From: Hoplostethus atlanticus
Taxonomy: Eukaryota; Chordata; Actinopteri; Trachichthyiformes; Trachichthyidae
DNA length: 64,000 bases
Direction of reading: 5' to 3'
NCBI GenBank assembly: GCA_034670405.1
Contig: JAXDDX010000090.1
Coordinates: 584,501 to 648,500, forward strand
Positions 36,965 through 48,969 of this stretch are shown in pieces. Under the pieces are notes generated by a model. The model was given only the letters and a program-made list of their open reading frames with translations. It was not told the DNA's origin and made no database searches. The position numbers were made by a program, and so were the translations under genes. Position 1 is the stretch's first letter, and every line of letters starts with the position of its first letter.

Positions 36965-39900
36965 TCTAAGTGGTAGTTTCTCATTTACGAGCATCCACTA
37001 TTTAGCCAAATGTTGGATATAATTTATCCTTTGATTTCAATCCGGTTTTGTCACATACCTCCACCATGACCATTGTGAATCTGTCATCGTTTGGTATCCC
37101 TGCAGCAGACCTAATCCATTCCTATCTGCAAGCAGGCATTAATAAATCATTTGGAGAAGCTTTCAGAAGCTTTAACCTCCATGCATAATTCAGCCTGCAC
37201 TGATGCTAATGCTACAGCTGCAGCTCCCACACTCAACTGTTCAGCAGTGTCCCACTAAACAGCCAATTAGCCGTAATGAATCCGGCAAAGAACCAACTCT
37301 CAGCAGAATGGACAGAAAGTGCTTCTCCTGAAAACTGTGTGAGCTAATTCCTGATGAGAACTCACCAGAACTTTGTTTTCACCTTGAAACGAGACGCTGA
37401 GAGGTAGTTTCACTTACTTCTCAATACCCTCACTTTGAGAAGGCTGAAAACTGCGTGGGCTTGTTCCAAATTCAAACTGAAACAATTTGTTGTGAAGTTT
37501 GTCTCAATGAAATACTTAACCGCCGTTACTGTTGCCGTGAGATCGTTGCTGCGTGTTTATTACCTCTTGGAGAGGAGCGCTACAATTTCAAGAAACATAA
37601 TGTACCCATCAGGCGAGTAGTTTCTGAGATTTTCAAAACTATTAATATTGTTAGAGAATAACCGTGATGGGGTTTGTTTTGCAAGGGATATTGCTTTCTG
37701 TATTTAACTGCACCAAAGAAATGGAGCACTAAAAAGACAAAGAAGAAATCATGTAATTATAAATGAATCCGCAATACTGCTTAAGTCTTTTGTAATCACT
37801 CTCAGAAAAGGGCCCTTAATATTTCTTGCCATGTATGGGTCATTTTGATGGCGGTCCAACGGTAATTGCAATCAAGAACACTTTACTTGGTTAAAAGAAA
37901 TGATACCTTTTTTCAAAAGTGTCTTTGCCCAGGTCTGGCTGGAGGAAGGTCCGTTTTGATCTTACTCCATCAGGAGGAAACAATAGAGATACCCTAACAA
38001 GATTCCTATTTAAAGGGTTCTTTTGACTCCAGTAGAAGTTTCTAAATAACCCCAGGGGACCCAATGAACCATGTCAACCATGTCAAATATTAACATGGGA
38101 GAATGGTTTGAACGTTCTCTCTGTTTGGTGCTTGTGCTCCTTCAGAGAGGTGTGTGTGTGGGGGGGGTGGGTGCACATTAAAGGGTAGCACAATTATGAA
38201 ATTCACACGCACCCCCACAGCATGCACTGCACTATATCAAAGAAGCCATGTAGAGAGACCAGTAGAGACCAGTACAACAACATGGATGATGACTAGCATT
38301 CAGTAAACACAGCAAGGGAAAAGGGGGGGGGGGGCACTGAAAGACAAACAACACAACCAGCAGCTAAATTCAAAGGGGAGAGGTTATTGCCTCACTGCCA
38401 GGGGCTACAACTTGGCAAACGACACAAGGCGTCTGATAAGAAGAAGGCGCCAGGATCGATTATTTTCCTCTATTTACGAGCGGACACACACACTGGTCTA
38501 GATTTTCCTCTCGCGCTCCTCTTCCCCCGTGTGTCTGCAACATGGCGGTTCTTTTGTCAGGCAGATTGCCCCCACGCCTTGTTAAACTGGAAAGAATTAT
38601 GCCTGAACTCAGCAGCTGCACCACTAATGATGCTCCATTCGGTTGGACAACAACTGGCCATTCACCGTCCATCTGAATGGAAACGGTGACACCTGAGACA
38701 TGATTTCACTATGGTATCCCTCAGTGGTGCTCTTTCAGCTCCCACATGTTTGCAACTATTGATAATGAAATATAGTAATGAAATATAATACAAGGGATAG
38801 TAATCATTTGCAACAATAATTGGCTGAAGGGACTTTTATTTTGTGTGTGCTAGTGTTGGATCTTGCAGCGTTTGAGGGTTCAAGACGCTAGTTTCTTGAC
38901 TTCTAATCCACTCAGGTGTTTGGCTTTCATAAGTCAAATCTGAACTTGATTTGACGTCCTCTTATAGTGTGAGATGGTCAACCACTCACATCTGGATGGG
39001 GACCAGCAACAGCCAATGAGAATTGAGTACTAGAGAAGGAAATCAAATACAGGATTTATGGAAAGAAAAGTTTTGTGCTCCCCAAATCATTTCATCACCA
39101 AGTGTGTGACTCAAAACGTCATTAATTGTGTGATGTCCAATATCTTCACAATCAAGTCTTGTCTCCAGCCTAATCCAGCCTTTTCCCTTCGGTGCTGCTT
39201 TAATCCCACGATCAAAATTTTGGTATCTCCCTCCCAGATCAGATGAATGTGATAGCAGCATGGTGCATATCAGACTACACGAATATGACAGGGAACACCT
39301 GTCGATGACATCTGAGCAAACACTGTTGCCTCTGTGGGGGAACGGCAGACAACTGTATTTTTTTTCTCCCATCCTTCATGCAGTACATCACATTCACACA
39401 CATCTACCAAAGCACATGGAAGATACATGCATGAACACGCATAGACACACAAACTGAATCAGCAGGTGCACGCACACGCACACCAGAGATGGGGAAGGGT
39501 GTATGTATGAGATGACAGAAGCTTTGATTTACTTTTGCTTTCCCAGCAGGCATCAGATGACAATACGGCAGGCACACAATACTACAAGGTACACTGGAAT
39601 TAACAACCAGAGGATGGAGGAGGAGAGGGAGGAGACTGGAAGACACAGCGACGTCCAAATAATAAACTGGGAGGGGGAAACACCTGGGGAATGTTATTAA
39701 GAGCACCAGCAAACAGTGAATTTACATTTACTGTCGGCAGCGCGTCCACCGGGGACCACTCTTGACAGCTTTTTGTATCTTTTTGGGGTTTTTTCAGTGG
39801 AAACTGGAAGTGCTGTTGATGCCGCGGAAAGATGAGCATGTCTTTCAGATCTCGTGACCCCAGGGGCTGAAAGTTAAAAGCATTTCAACGGAAGCAAAAC

Positions 39901-40800
39901 AGATGCGACGCAACAGGTTTCTGATGAAAAAAATGAATTGAATTGATGGCGGAGTAGAGGCTGATATGTACCACAGCGTGGATGAAATGTGGAGCCAACA
40001 GTGAGTGCCGTCGGCCGAGTCTATGTTGGATTCAGCTGTTCGACTTTTCTCACCCAGTCGACATGTTGCCATTCCGCGGTAAAATGGCTGCAGTGCTGAT
40101 GAGCCGGGTTTATATCATTGGAAAACACATGTGTAATTCTCCATGCAACTTTAACTTCATGCAAGTTTAATTTTAGTACATTAGCACTAAAGCAGTGCAC
40201 TTTTAGGAGTATCTGCCTGTTGAAAATTGTTGCATTTTGAATGGAATGGTGATGCACTCTCTGCCGCCTACAATCTACAGTGCTGTACTAATGGTTCTGA
40301 TTTCCATTTTGACCGACTGGTGACTCATTTCTGCATGGGCGTCATGCAGACAGAAACACAGTTAGATCAGAGGAATCCTTTTGTTCTCATACTGGGGAGG
40401 TTGACACCAAAGAGAGGATGACTTGCGAGTGGCACCTAGCTGTGTTAGTGGAGATGCATGATGACAGGGTCCTCATGGCCTTTGTGGTTAACTAGGGCAA
40501 CAGATCCAGAGCCACTCGCTGCATCACTCACAGCGGTTCACGTTCTGCGATACTGTTGAATTGAATGCTGTTTAAAATGTTCAAAAATACTTTAAAAAGG
40601 TTTTTGCGCATTAAAATGAGTTCTGAAAAAAACTAATTCTGCAGACCCCCTGCAGTACCACAAAGGACCCCTAGGAGTCCCCCGGTTGAAGAGCACTGAG
40701 TTACAGAATGTAATGTAATGTATCTCTAATTGAGATTTGTCCGTTATTTACCTAAAAACATATGTTGGTGATTTCTCTGGGGTGTAGATGATAGATGATA
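36965..40800. other. intronic sequence, mostly without recognised features
   Basis: Contains a G13 run at about 38323-38335 and a possible hAT-type end at about 40640-40700 (GTCCCCCGGTTGAAGAGCACT). The 37435-37661 plus-strand frames (YCCREIVAACLLPLGEERYN) show no domain I can name. Confidence 0.4.
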
Positions 40801-40814
40801 GATGATTTATTAAA

Positions 40815-40950
40815 TATTGGATATCGGCCAATCATGTTGTCCACCAGGGAGGTTCCTACCTGACCACAGCTACATAAAAACCGGCAATGACATTTGTAGG
40901 TTTACATACAAATTTCAAAGTACATTTTATTTATCTGTTGAAAAGCTCAA
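40815..40950 (+). repeat. dispersed repeat, copy B
   Basis: GATATCGGCCAATCATGTTG through GGAGGTTCCTACCTGACCAC and AGCTACATAAAAACC parallels 28470-28660 with clear divergence, so both copies are old. Confidence 0.5.
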
Positions 40951-41278
40951 TTTTGCTTTTGTAAATCAATGGAGAGAAGAATAAAATTGAATACTGGAAT
41001 ACTGGTCTTTTTTATAGAATATTGGTTATTGACAGCAAAATGGCAACAGAAATCAATACTGGATCTAAAAAACTGTATTGGTTGAACTCTAGGTATCACC
41101 AACTTCCATTGCTGGCTGTATGGTGCTGAGGATGGAGAGACTTTTCTTCGGGTTGCATTGGTTGTTACGGCTGTTACGAACCAGAGTGTTAATTGAGTGG
41201 TAGAGTTTCTTTGACACTCTTTTCTGGCATTTATTTTCCTTAATCTTTCATAGTTGCTCTGGACTCATATTTCTTACA

Positions 41279-41572
41279 ATGGCATCTGGGGTTGATGAGT
41301 TTCTGGAATCTCCATCTGAAGGCTTGTTAGATACCTATACTAAAGAACAGTTGTTAAAGATTGCTGATCACTATCATGTTGAACTTACGAGTAGCGACAA
41401 ACGACTGAAAGACAACATTATAGGTGCATTCAAGTTTTATTTGACGGAAATGGAAGTTCTTACTGCCAAGTCGGACGTTTCTGAGAAACCAGCTGTAGTC
41501 CTAGGTTTAGGTGAACAACTCCTTTTTCCTGATTTAGCTCAATCAGTTACCTCGCCTCTTCAGTTGATGTAA
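41279..41572 (+). pseudogene. gag-like N-terminal fragment of a second LTR retroelement
   Basis: A 97-codon plus-strand ORF starts ATGGCATCTGG and reads MASGVDEFLESPSEGLLD then YTKEQLLKIADHYHVELT. A helical N-terminus with YTKEQLL..A..Y is common in teleost Gypsy-type gag ORFs. It stops at 41572, far short of a complete gag. It is oriented opposite to the RNase H fragment 230 bp away, so the two come from different insertions or a rearrangement. A domesticated small gene cannot be excluded. Confidence 0.55.
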
Positions 41573-41803
41573 ATATTTTTATATAAATGGAAATAGATCT
41601 GATCAATAGAACTCAGGAATGTGTGTTGGTTGCCTTACTTCCATCATTTTGTCATGCCTTTCTTTTTATGTCACATTCTTTTGTAGATAGGGTGATGTCC
41701 TTGTATAAAGACTGATTAACAAATTAAAGAAATATGACATAGAACAGGAATACCAGTTTGAACAAACAGGTGATAAGCAGGTCTTTTGAAATGTAATACA
41801 CTA

Positions 41804-42150
41804 CTATAAAGTCAGTGGAAAATACACCCTGGATAACGCATCCGCAATGATATTGTCCTTAACCTTTATGTGTGTGATAGTGATATCGAAGCCCTTCATT
41901 CTATGAAGGAAGACCAGAGGGTAATCTATGTAAACCACTACAGGCGAGGCAGAGGACCCGACATAAACCTCAAACTGCTGCAATGCAAGAATCAAAGCGA
42001 GGGCCTCCTTTTCGATGGTAGAGTAATTTCTCTGATGAGCATTGAACTTCCTTGAGAAATAACAAAGGATGCTCAATGCCATCAGAGAGCTCTTGGAGGA
42101 GAACGGCACCTGAACATCCTGGACAAGGATAACATGCTACAAGGTAACAA
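41804..42150 (-). pseudogene. LTR-retroelement RNase H fragment
   Basis: The minus-strand frame contains CYFSRKFNAHQRNYSTIEKE, ALALILALQQFEVYVG, VVVYIDYPLVFLHRM and KDNIIADALSR. These are the conserved blocks of the RNase H domain next to reverse transcriptase in Ty3/Gypsy-type pol genes. An upstream frame (to about 42150) carries GAVLLQELSDGIEHP, the block that precedes them, out of frame. The aspartate motif usually seen as TDH is altered here (IDY). It lies outside the LTR element at 45992-56657 but in the same orientation. No LTR was found beside it. Confidence 0.85.
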
Positions 42151-42889
42151 AAAACAGTAGAGCACACAAAACATGCATACCTTTACATGAGTAAAGGTAT
42201 AAAAGGTATGCAAGTAGCAGCGACTGGCTACACAATAGGCAAAGTCATAGAAAAACAGGGGACAAAAGACTGCCTCAAACGTACATACACAAATGCCAAC
42301 GTTTTTAAGCTGTACCAACCACACGCTGAAAATGACCAAACAGCACAATACACAGCACCAAACGATAAGCACTGGGCGCTACCATGAGATGGGTACTATT
42401 GAGTAGGAGCTTCCCTGGAACCTGTCTACTAGAAAGAAAGATCTAATTAATAACCTCAACTAGTCTTCAGTGCTGTACCGGGCTCGAGGCAAACTTTAAA
42501 CGCTGAACTCGTGAGCGCTGATGGAGAACCAATTGATTAGCTCACCATAGGACTCCGAAGTGTACCCCCAACCGGGATTAACACCAAAAACAAAAAAAAA
42601 GGAAAAATAACAAAGTGACAAGCCTAACTACAGATAACCAGGGTAAGATGATTGATAGTAGTTGATAGTAGACTGTAGTAGTTGATGTAGGTCCTCTTTA
42701 CATGCTTGTAACATTCCGACACTTGCCATACAAACATGAGTTTGCTGCGGGCGATTATGTTTTCCCGAGCAGATGCACTGGAACACATTTAGATTGGAAG
42801 TTAGGAATAAATTAGGAATGTCTAGAATACCGACTCGGAATTATCGATTTCCGAGTACAATGGAATGCACCATAAGCAACGGCTTGCGG

Positions 42890-43192
42890 CGCTGCCCTGA
42901 GCTGCATTTTGAGACGAGGTAAATGGGAGTGGTTATTCACCTGGGGGTGGGCATGCTCTGAAAGGGGTTGGATTATGCTAAGAAGCGCCCGTTATGACGT
43001 CTAAAGGGGCTACTTTCCGAAACGGCCTGTTCTTGCCCCATTTGGACACCGTTTTTGGAAAAAGGAAAATACAGAAAAAGGGGTTGACTTCCAGATTTCA
43101 CATTTTCTCAGCTACTTAGGTCAATGATAACATGTGGAACATGTATAAGGGCCAGGAATAAGCCGCTTTCCACAATATGTCCCCTTTAACTA
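42890..43192. repeat. dispersed repeat ending ATATGTCCCCTTTAA, copy 1
   Basis: Ends AATATGTCCCCTTTAAC, the same terminal sequence as at 44746-44760. Shares GGCCTGTTCTTGCCCCATTT-like sequence with other teleost repeats. Probably a non-autonomous DNA transposon, with only one end recognised. Confidence 0.45.
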
Positions 43193-43549
43193 CAGATGAG
43201 TGGTCTCACACTGAAATGACAAAATTTGTTCTAATGTTAATTTATTTTAATTGTCACAAATTTAATGTAGGTTAAGTAAGTTATTTTTTTGTTTCCTAGG
43301 TGAGAAACACATGTTCCTGTCATCAGCACTATGAACTGATCCAAAGAAACGGCTTGTTCCAAAAGGAAGCAGCAAAAAGAAAGGATGCACCAGGACCTCT
43401 TACTTTATTGATGGTGATCACATATGCAGAGATGATGAATGTCTAGATGAATTATTGAATCATTTAAGGATTTAATTAGTGATATGTGTAATATAGTATA
43501 TATAGTATATATATATATATATATCTTTTCTTGCAATATTACTTTGGGG

Positions 43550-43790
43550 TTTAAATCAAATCACATTTATTTGTACAGCCCTTAATCACCGTTCCAGTCT
43601 CAAAGGGCTTCACAGTGTGGGCACATGTGAAACAATAAATGGTTAGTACACGACATCCCCAACCTTGGACCCTCAACAGAGGACAAGGAAAAACTCCCAA
43701 AAAAAACCTTTTAGGGAAAATTGGAAGAAACCTCGGGAGGGGCTACTTAGAGAGGGATTCCCCTACCAGGACGGTTGGGCGTTTGATTTG
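43550..43790 (+). repeat. dispersed teleost repeat (AAGGAAAAACTCCC type)
   Basis: ATCAAATCACATTTATTTGT and GGACAAGGAAAAACTCCCAA followed by CCTCGGGAGGGGC form a repeat familiar in many fish genomes. Its class is not assigned here. Confidence 0.6.
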
Positions 43791-43894
43791 ATTCATTAAT
43801 AGTGGATAAATAGTGTAAGTGTACTTTGTATAATATAACCTTAAAGAGCAATTTCTCCTCATTACATAGGTGCCTAAATGTTATATCTGTTATT

Positions 43895-44762
43895 TAAAAT
43901 AATCACTCAAGCAGCATTTGTTTGTGAGATGTCAAAGCGGCAGCCCCCCAGAAATGGAATGTTCAGAGTCATAATGGAAAGGCCTTTTTCTCAAAACCAC
44001 ACTTTTGTGTCTCTCGTTGTATAACGCCACATAACTTTCTCATTTTTTGGAGGGGTGACATGGATTTGGTCTCATTGGAAAGCCTACGTTCTCCTCTTTC
44101 AAGTAATATGAAAACCCCAAAATGTGTTTTGGGGTCAATGTGACTGATTTTGTGAGAGCAGGTCACATATTGGCTAACTAGCTCAACAAAATTGTCAATC
44201 CTAGCTTGTCTACAAGTTGTATTCAATAAGTTTATGGACATGAGCCATAAACAGACCGGCTACAGCAGAGAGCGTCGCTCACACACCCACATACACAAAC
44301 ACAAGGCACAAAAGTACAATATTACACAGAATTGTTATCATTGAGAAACTAAGTGGAACCGCCTCAGCTGCCTCTTCCCATTCTGGGTCAGACTCCGGCT
44401 CAAACATGTACGGTCTCAGTGTTAGTTCTGGAGCGACCACCATGGTTATGGTAAATTTCTGTGTCAAGCTTATTTGTTTACCTTGCGCAGCATGGGCGCT
44501 CTGCTCTCCGCCTCCGCCAGACAATTGGCCGCCTCACGCCGTGAGTGAGGCGTGAGGCGGCCAATCAGAGCAGTGCTCATTACATACAACCTCCACGCCC
44601 TCAAAACAGCCTGTTCTTTACAATGGAGAAAATGAGAGACTGAAACACACACCACAGCTGGTTTGAGGATTTTTTTTTATATCGACTTCAAAAACATCTT
44701 GTCAAGACCCCTGGAAACAGTTTTAAATAGCCCAAAATGAGTAAAATATGTCCCCTTTAATA
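43895..44762. repeat. dispersed repeat ending ATATGTCCCCTTTAA, copy 2
   Basis: Ends AAAATATGTCCCCTTTAATA. It contains the GC-rich hairpin at 44524-44565 and GAGAAAATGAGAGACTGAAA-type sequence. The left end is uncertain. Its last ~15 bp match those of 42890-43192. Confidence 0.45.
44524..44565. other. perfect GC-rich hairpin, 17-bp arms and 8-nt loop
   Basis: Left arm ATTGGCCGCCTCACGCC (44524-44540), loop GTGAGTGA, right arm the exact reverse complement (44549-44565). A CCAAT-box-like ATTGG lies at each outer end. It sits inside a dispersed repeat. Loop and arm share GTGAG/GTGAGG, consistent with a templated inversion. Confidence 0.9.
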
Positions 44763-44769
44763 CTGGAAG

Positions 44770-45987
44770 GCCAACTGCCATAATAACGGCTCATTTGCGA
44801 TCACCCGCAGCTTCAGTTGCACACTACACAAACATATTGTCACACTACAGAAAGGAACTGCAGAGAAAAGATACATACAGTGCTTTCAAAAATTCCCTCT
44901 GCTACATTCTGACACAAGGGAGAAATCAGCACTTACACACATTTATTACACAAAAGCATTTATACATTTGGAAAAGAAACCAATACAACTATTAAAATAG
45001 GCCTGATGGCATGGTGGTAGAATAACTGAAAACCCCCTGAAAAAATCCCTCTCTAAAAAAAAGTTTTGAGAAAGCCATTGTCAGCATTTGCGATATTCCC
45101 ACTGGCTGCTCCTCAGCACTATTTTGGCTTTCTAAGTCGCACATTAATTCAATTCCAAATCTGTGAGCTTTGACCACTATCACACAGGAAACGTGGGTGG
45201 AAATTCAGCAAGACTCACTTGAGCCCAAAGATAAAGGACCGCAACAAAGAAGCAGCAACTGCAGTGAGCAGTTCAATCAGTTTTTTCAGACTCAGAAAGT
45301 CAGGTTTCCAGACGAGACTACTATAAAGACGATGAGGACTCATTTGATAAAAGATGCGTACAAAAAGAGACTTTGTTCTTTCAATTTACAGGAGGCAGGA
45401 GACTTGTTGACGTGTCATTTAGCGAGCTAAGTAAATCAGATTTTAGTGCAGGTATTAAAGTCTCTCAATCTAGTAGAAGCTAATGGCATTGCAACATTAG
45501 CTATTACACTTCCATCTGACTATCGAGGCAACGTTTCACAATCTCTCTCCATTCGGTTTGTGTCGGCACAGACACACCAAGACTGGAAAGAAGCACAGAT
45601 GTCATAGGTGCAATGAATATTTTCTGCGAGTATAAATTCTATCATGCAAGTTCTGTTTCTCAGGTACAAAAATACATTCATATTAATAAGAAAGAAGAGA
45701 TTAATACGAAATTAGTGATGTGCTGTTACTGAACATGGCACTGGACAGCAGACTGATGCCGCATTAATACCTAACAAGGTAAAGCATGGCACATGGTACT
45801 GTGCATTCACACTAATGCACTAACCCACAAATGCTGACTATAAAGGGACATCAGGCTACGCCGTCATAAATCTACAGGACCATCAGACAGGCAGCACCAT
45901 TCACTAGCCACCTGATCTAAATGCCACATTGTTGAGTGTGTGAGTGTGGGTATGTCACTGGGTTTATCAAGTGGTCTTCTCCCATCA
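44770..45987. other. intronic sequence flanking the LTR element, no recognised feature
   Basis: An 86-codon plus-strand frame (45170-45430, rich in Gln, Lys and Thr) has no recognisable domain and could be chance. No exon signals. Confidence 0.4.
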
Positions 45988-45991
45988 CGGA

Positions 45992-47925
45992 TGTAGTGTG
46001 TTGAGCTTCGTTATGAACGATGAGACTATTTGGTCAATTCTGAAAATTGACAATTATTGAAATTATTCTTAGTAATTAATATCTTATTAATTAACACTTG
46101 CGGAGCACCACCAGTTTACACTGGAATAGTCTCTTTATAATGATATCAGTCTAATAATCAGAAGAAGTGAGCTCTAGATTACAGTGATTTTCTACCTTCA
46201 TGTCCAGGATATATCAATGACCCACAAAAGCCAGTTCTTTATAAATGCAAAGATTTTATTAACTATGTAAAACAAACACTAATAAAATGAACACATGTAT
46301 AGTAAACTAAAACGGACAATGGCAATAAAACTGGCAAACAAGAAAGCAAGATAAACAGTGGCAGAGGATATATCAAACAAGGTAGGAAGCTAAACAGTGG
46401 CAGAGGATATATCAAATAAGAGTGGCAAATGATATTGGGATCAAAGATGGCAAGGAAGTTTGCACCGACAAAACGACCTGAGCTGTAATGCGTCTAATTG
46501 CGGCAATGTGGCAACAACGAAAGATGGCTTGGAGGACAGCTGACAGTTTCCGGGAGACTTGGGACAGAAGGACAGAGAATAGTGGAGAGAGAGAGAGAGA
46601 GAGTATTCTAACCTCACTTTCACAGTTCAACACTGCCTTTGCATCACCCGTGCATCAACAAGAAAGTTGGTTACCGTCTGGTTTGCAGGGTGTCAGCGGC
46701 GTCCTCGTCTCCGTGGTAACCGTCGCGCAGTCGCAGTGGACAGGTAAACACACGCACGTGTTGGTCTGGACCAGTCGACGTCAGGAGGGCCGTTGTGGAG
46801 TGCGGTCCGGGGGCCGTTGTTCGTCGGCGTCGTCGTGCCAACAGTTCACCTCAGTGGAGATAGAGGGATAGGGCGATGTGTTGACTCACGTCGTTCAGGA
46901 AGCAGAGTAGAGTAGCGGCTGGCTTCTGACGTGGTTTCGTAGTCTTCTGGATCAGGTTGAGTGAACTCAATCGGCCGTCTCGGCAAGATTCACTCTGGAG
47001 CTGGTCTGGTACTTGAGCTGAGAGAAGAGCTTTGAGCCAGGTTCAAACTTAGTTACAGGACGGGCTGCGGGACGGGCTGCAGGACGGTTGAGTTGAGTTT
47101 CTTGATGTTCCTTGATGTTTCTTGATGTCTTTCCGCCTGAGTTTTTACCCGTCCGCCCGTTGCAGGAGTTGTCCTCCTTTGTTCGTTCGAGTTTGTAAGA
47201 TTTTGTGTGTTCTTTCGTAAGAGAGAGCGAGCCAAGGGCTCAGAGGGCTTTATGGTATGTCAGGAGTGGTAGGTGTTTCCCTCATTTGCATGCATCAGAT
47301 TTACAACTTGATGACCGGTGATCACCATCCCCTAAACTGCATTTCCAGCTCAGGTTTGGAAAACATCATTTTTCTTGGTCCTTTGGGGATGCAAGTGACA
47401 TATTTAATCACCTAACAACAAATGGGTTTGAATGACACCAAACATCACTGTCTTACCACAAAATACTGGCGAGTAAACCAAAAGTCCTGATAACACATTC
47501 TGTGTGCCTTGAATAACCAAGATACTACATTGGGGAGTAGGGCACATCATCTGCCACAGGATGTGAAGTTTAAATCTAATAAAACATATAAAGAAAGCAC
47601 ATTTTTGCAACACATTCCAGAGTTTCTTTGTTCTCTTATTCTGTGTCTCCCTTGGAAGGTAGATTAGGTTCATTTCCCCGGCCCTTATCATCGGTCCCAT
47701 CTCCTAATGGCACCAGAGCGGGCTAGTCGAACCTGCAAAGTGTTACTTTTGACGGCTTTATGGGGGAAATCCACCTTTTGCTGCAAAAGGGGGTTCCTTG
47801 GGTTCCTGGGAGCACAGCAGGGGTCTTGACCTCATAGGAAGACCCTGGGAGAGGAATGTGTTAGTCTTTGGGTGTTGCTGTGGTCCGAAGAGGGGGGGAG
47901 GCTGATGTCTCCTGCATACACTACA
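45992..47925 (-). repeat. 3' LTR (element orientation)
   Basis: This is the second copy of the 1,934-bp terminal repeat, preceded in element orientation by a polypurine tract at 47928-47938. The minus-strand AATAAA is at 46255-46260. Ends are TG...CA. It is co-linear with the 54724-56657 copy without indels. The repeat is unusually long for a vertebrate LTR element. Confidence 0.93.
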
Positions 47926-47927
47926 TA

Positions 47928-47938
47928 TCCCCCACTTC
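47928..47938 (-). promoter_or_regulatory. polypurine tract
   Basis: On the minus strand GAAGTGGGGGA lies two bases before the TG of the 3' LTR. That is the expected position for the plus-strand primer of reverse transcription. Confidence 0.65.
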
Positions 47939-48332
47939 GTAGCAATGGTACCTCCTAGAACCATTGGGACGACAAAACAACAGGTGACATCACGATACCA
48001 GGTTAGCAACACAACAATCCTGCTTCTGCACGGGAATTGATGCATCCCTACCAAAGGTGAGAAGTGATAGAGAAAGGGAGGAAGAAAACATAAGCATTAC
48101 ACTATACTAGAGGAGAAATTCCTACTCCTAACATAATTGGTCATACTAATACTAATCATGAAGGTATTATCCAGGGTACTATTGCTGACTAACTTCATCT
48201 GCGGGCTGGTTTATACCCTGTTCCTACTGGACTGCGGGGGATTCCCTTGACAGCTAGATTGGCAAGAGACAGCTAAAACAGTGGTCTTGGACGTTTGCCT
48301 AATTTCTACGTCTAAAGATTTGTGGGCAACTC

Positions 48333-48960
48333 TTAATGTTGCATGCTTCGCTTGCATCTATAAAAGAAGGTAGCAATAACAAACGTCAATAGATAACCTA
48401 GGGTAACCCTGGCACCTAAAATACTGTCAGCTGAAGACCAAGCCTGAGTCAGAGAGTTGTCAGGTTCTCTACTTTGGGTTTCAATGATTTGGAGTACCGT
48501 CTTGATGGGAGTTAAGTCAATAATTTGTGTCCCCTCAAATTTAATTTGTGCCTTAACTTGGGGTCTTAGACCAAGGTGTGTTTGTCGATGAATGGGGACA
48601 CTTCACTTACACTCTTATAGTTGTGGGGCAATGCCACATGTTCAAAATACAGGATTGCATCGCTGGGGACATTGACCCAAAGTGTTTGGTTGTAGCCTGG
48701 TCCCATCCGTGTTATCTCTGATGAACGGCTTACTGGGACAGGGGTAGTGAATATCTCTTTGGTCAATGCTTTTGCAGAGATATCACATAGGTTGGAATGT
48801 GGCCTATGGCTAGGCTGTCAACAGAAGAATGGACTACATGCAGCAGGTTAGTCATCAACATGGAGACAATCTTGGTGTGAGCATGATCGGTCTGAACTAC
48901 AGACAGGAGTTTGTTTGACGGTCTGGAGAGTTTGGTTGAGGGCTATGCTGTGAGTGTCTG
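48333..48960 (-). pseudogene. env-like third coding region, broken
   Basis: Between pol and the 3' LTR the minus strand carries a disrupted coding region. One open piece (48566-48766) includes RMGPGYNQTLWVNVPSDAI. A second piece in another frame ends at the stop at 48333-48335 and contains a hydrophobic run (VTLGYLLTFVIATFFY, about 48367-48416) followed by a short basic tail. A single membrane anchor near the C-terminus with a short tail, placed after pol, fits an envelope-like protein of a retrovirus or errantivirus-type element. Upstream frames (48790-48960) are also interrupted. Identity is inferred from position and anchor only; an unrelated accessory ORF is possible. Confidence 0.45.
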
Positions 48961-48969
48961 AAGCTTAGA

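Noticed and set aside
37435..37661. Overlapping ORFs with CCREI
   Set aside because: Briefly considered as a P2X-like repeat-derived fragment, but only a few residues agree.
38323..38335. G13 run considered as a G-quadruplex
   Set aside because: A single G run without three neighbouring runs does not by itself form the usual intramolecular motif.
45170..45430. 86-codon plus-strand ORF next to the LTR element
   Set aside because: Composition is plausible for protein but there is no motif, promoter or splice context.
46488..46871. 127-codon ORF on the plus strand of the LTR, repeated at 55220-55603
   Set aside because: Identical in both copies only because the LTRs are identical. It is antisense to the element, with no recognisable domain.
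47404..47700. 98-codon sense ORF inside the LTR (also 56136-56432)
   Set aside because: Considered as an LTR-encoded accessory protein, but there is no homology and no selection evidence can be drawn from two near-identical copies.
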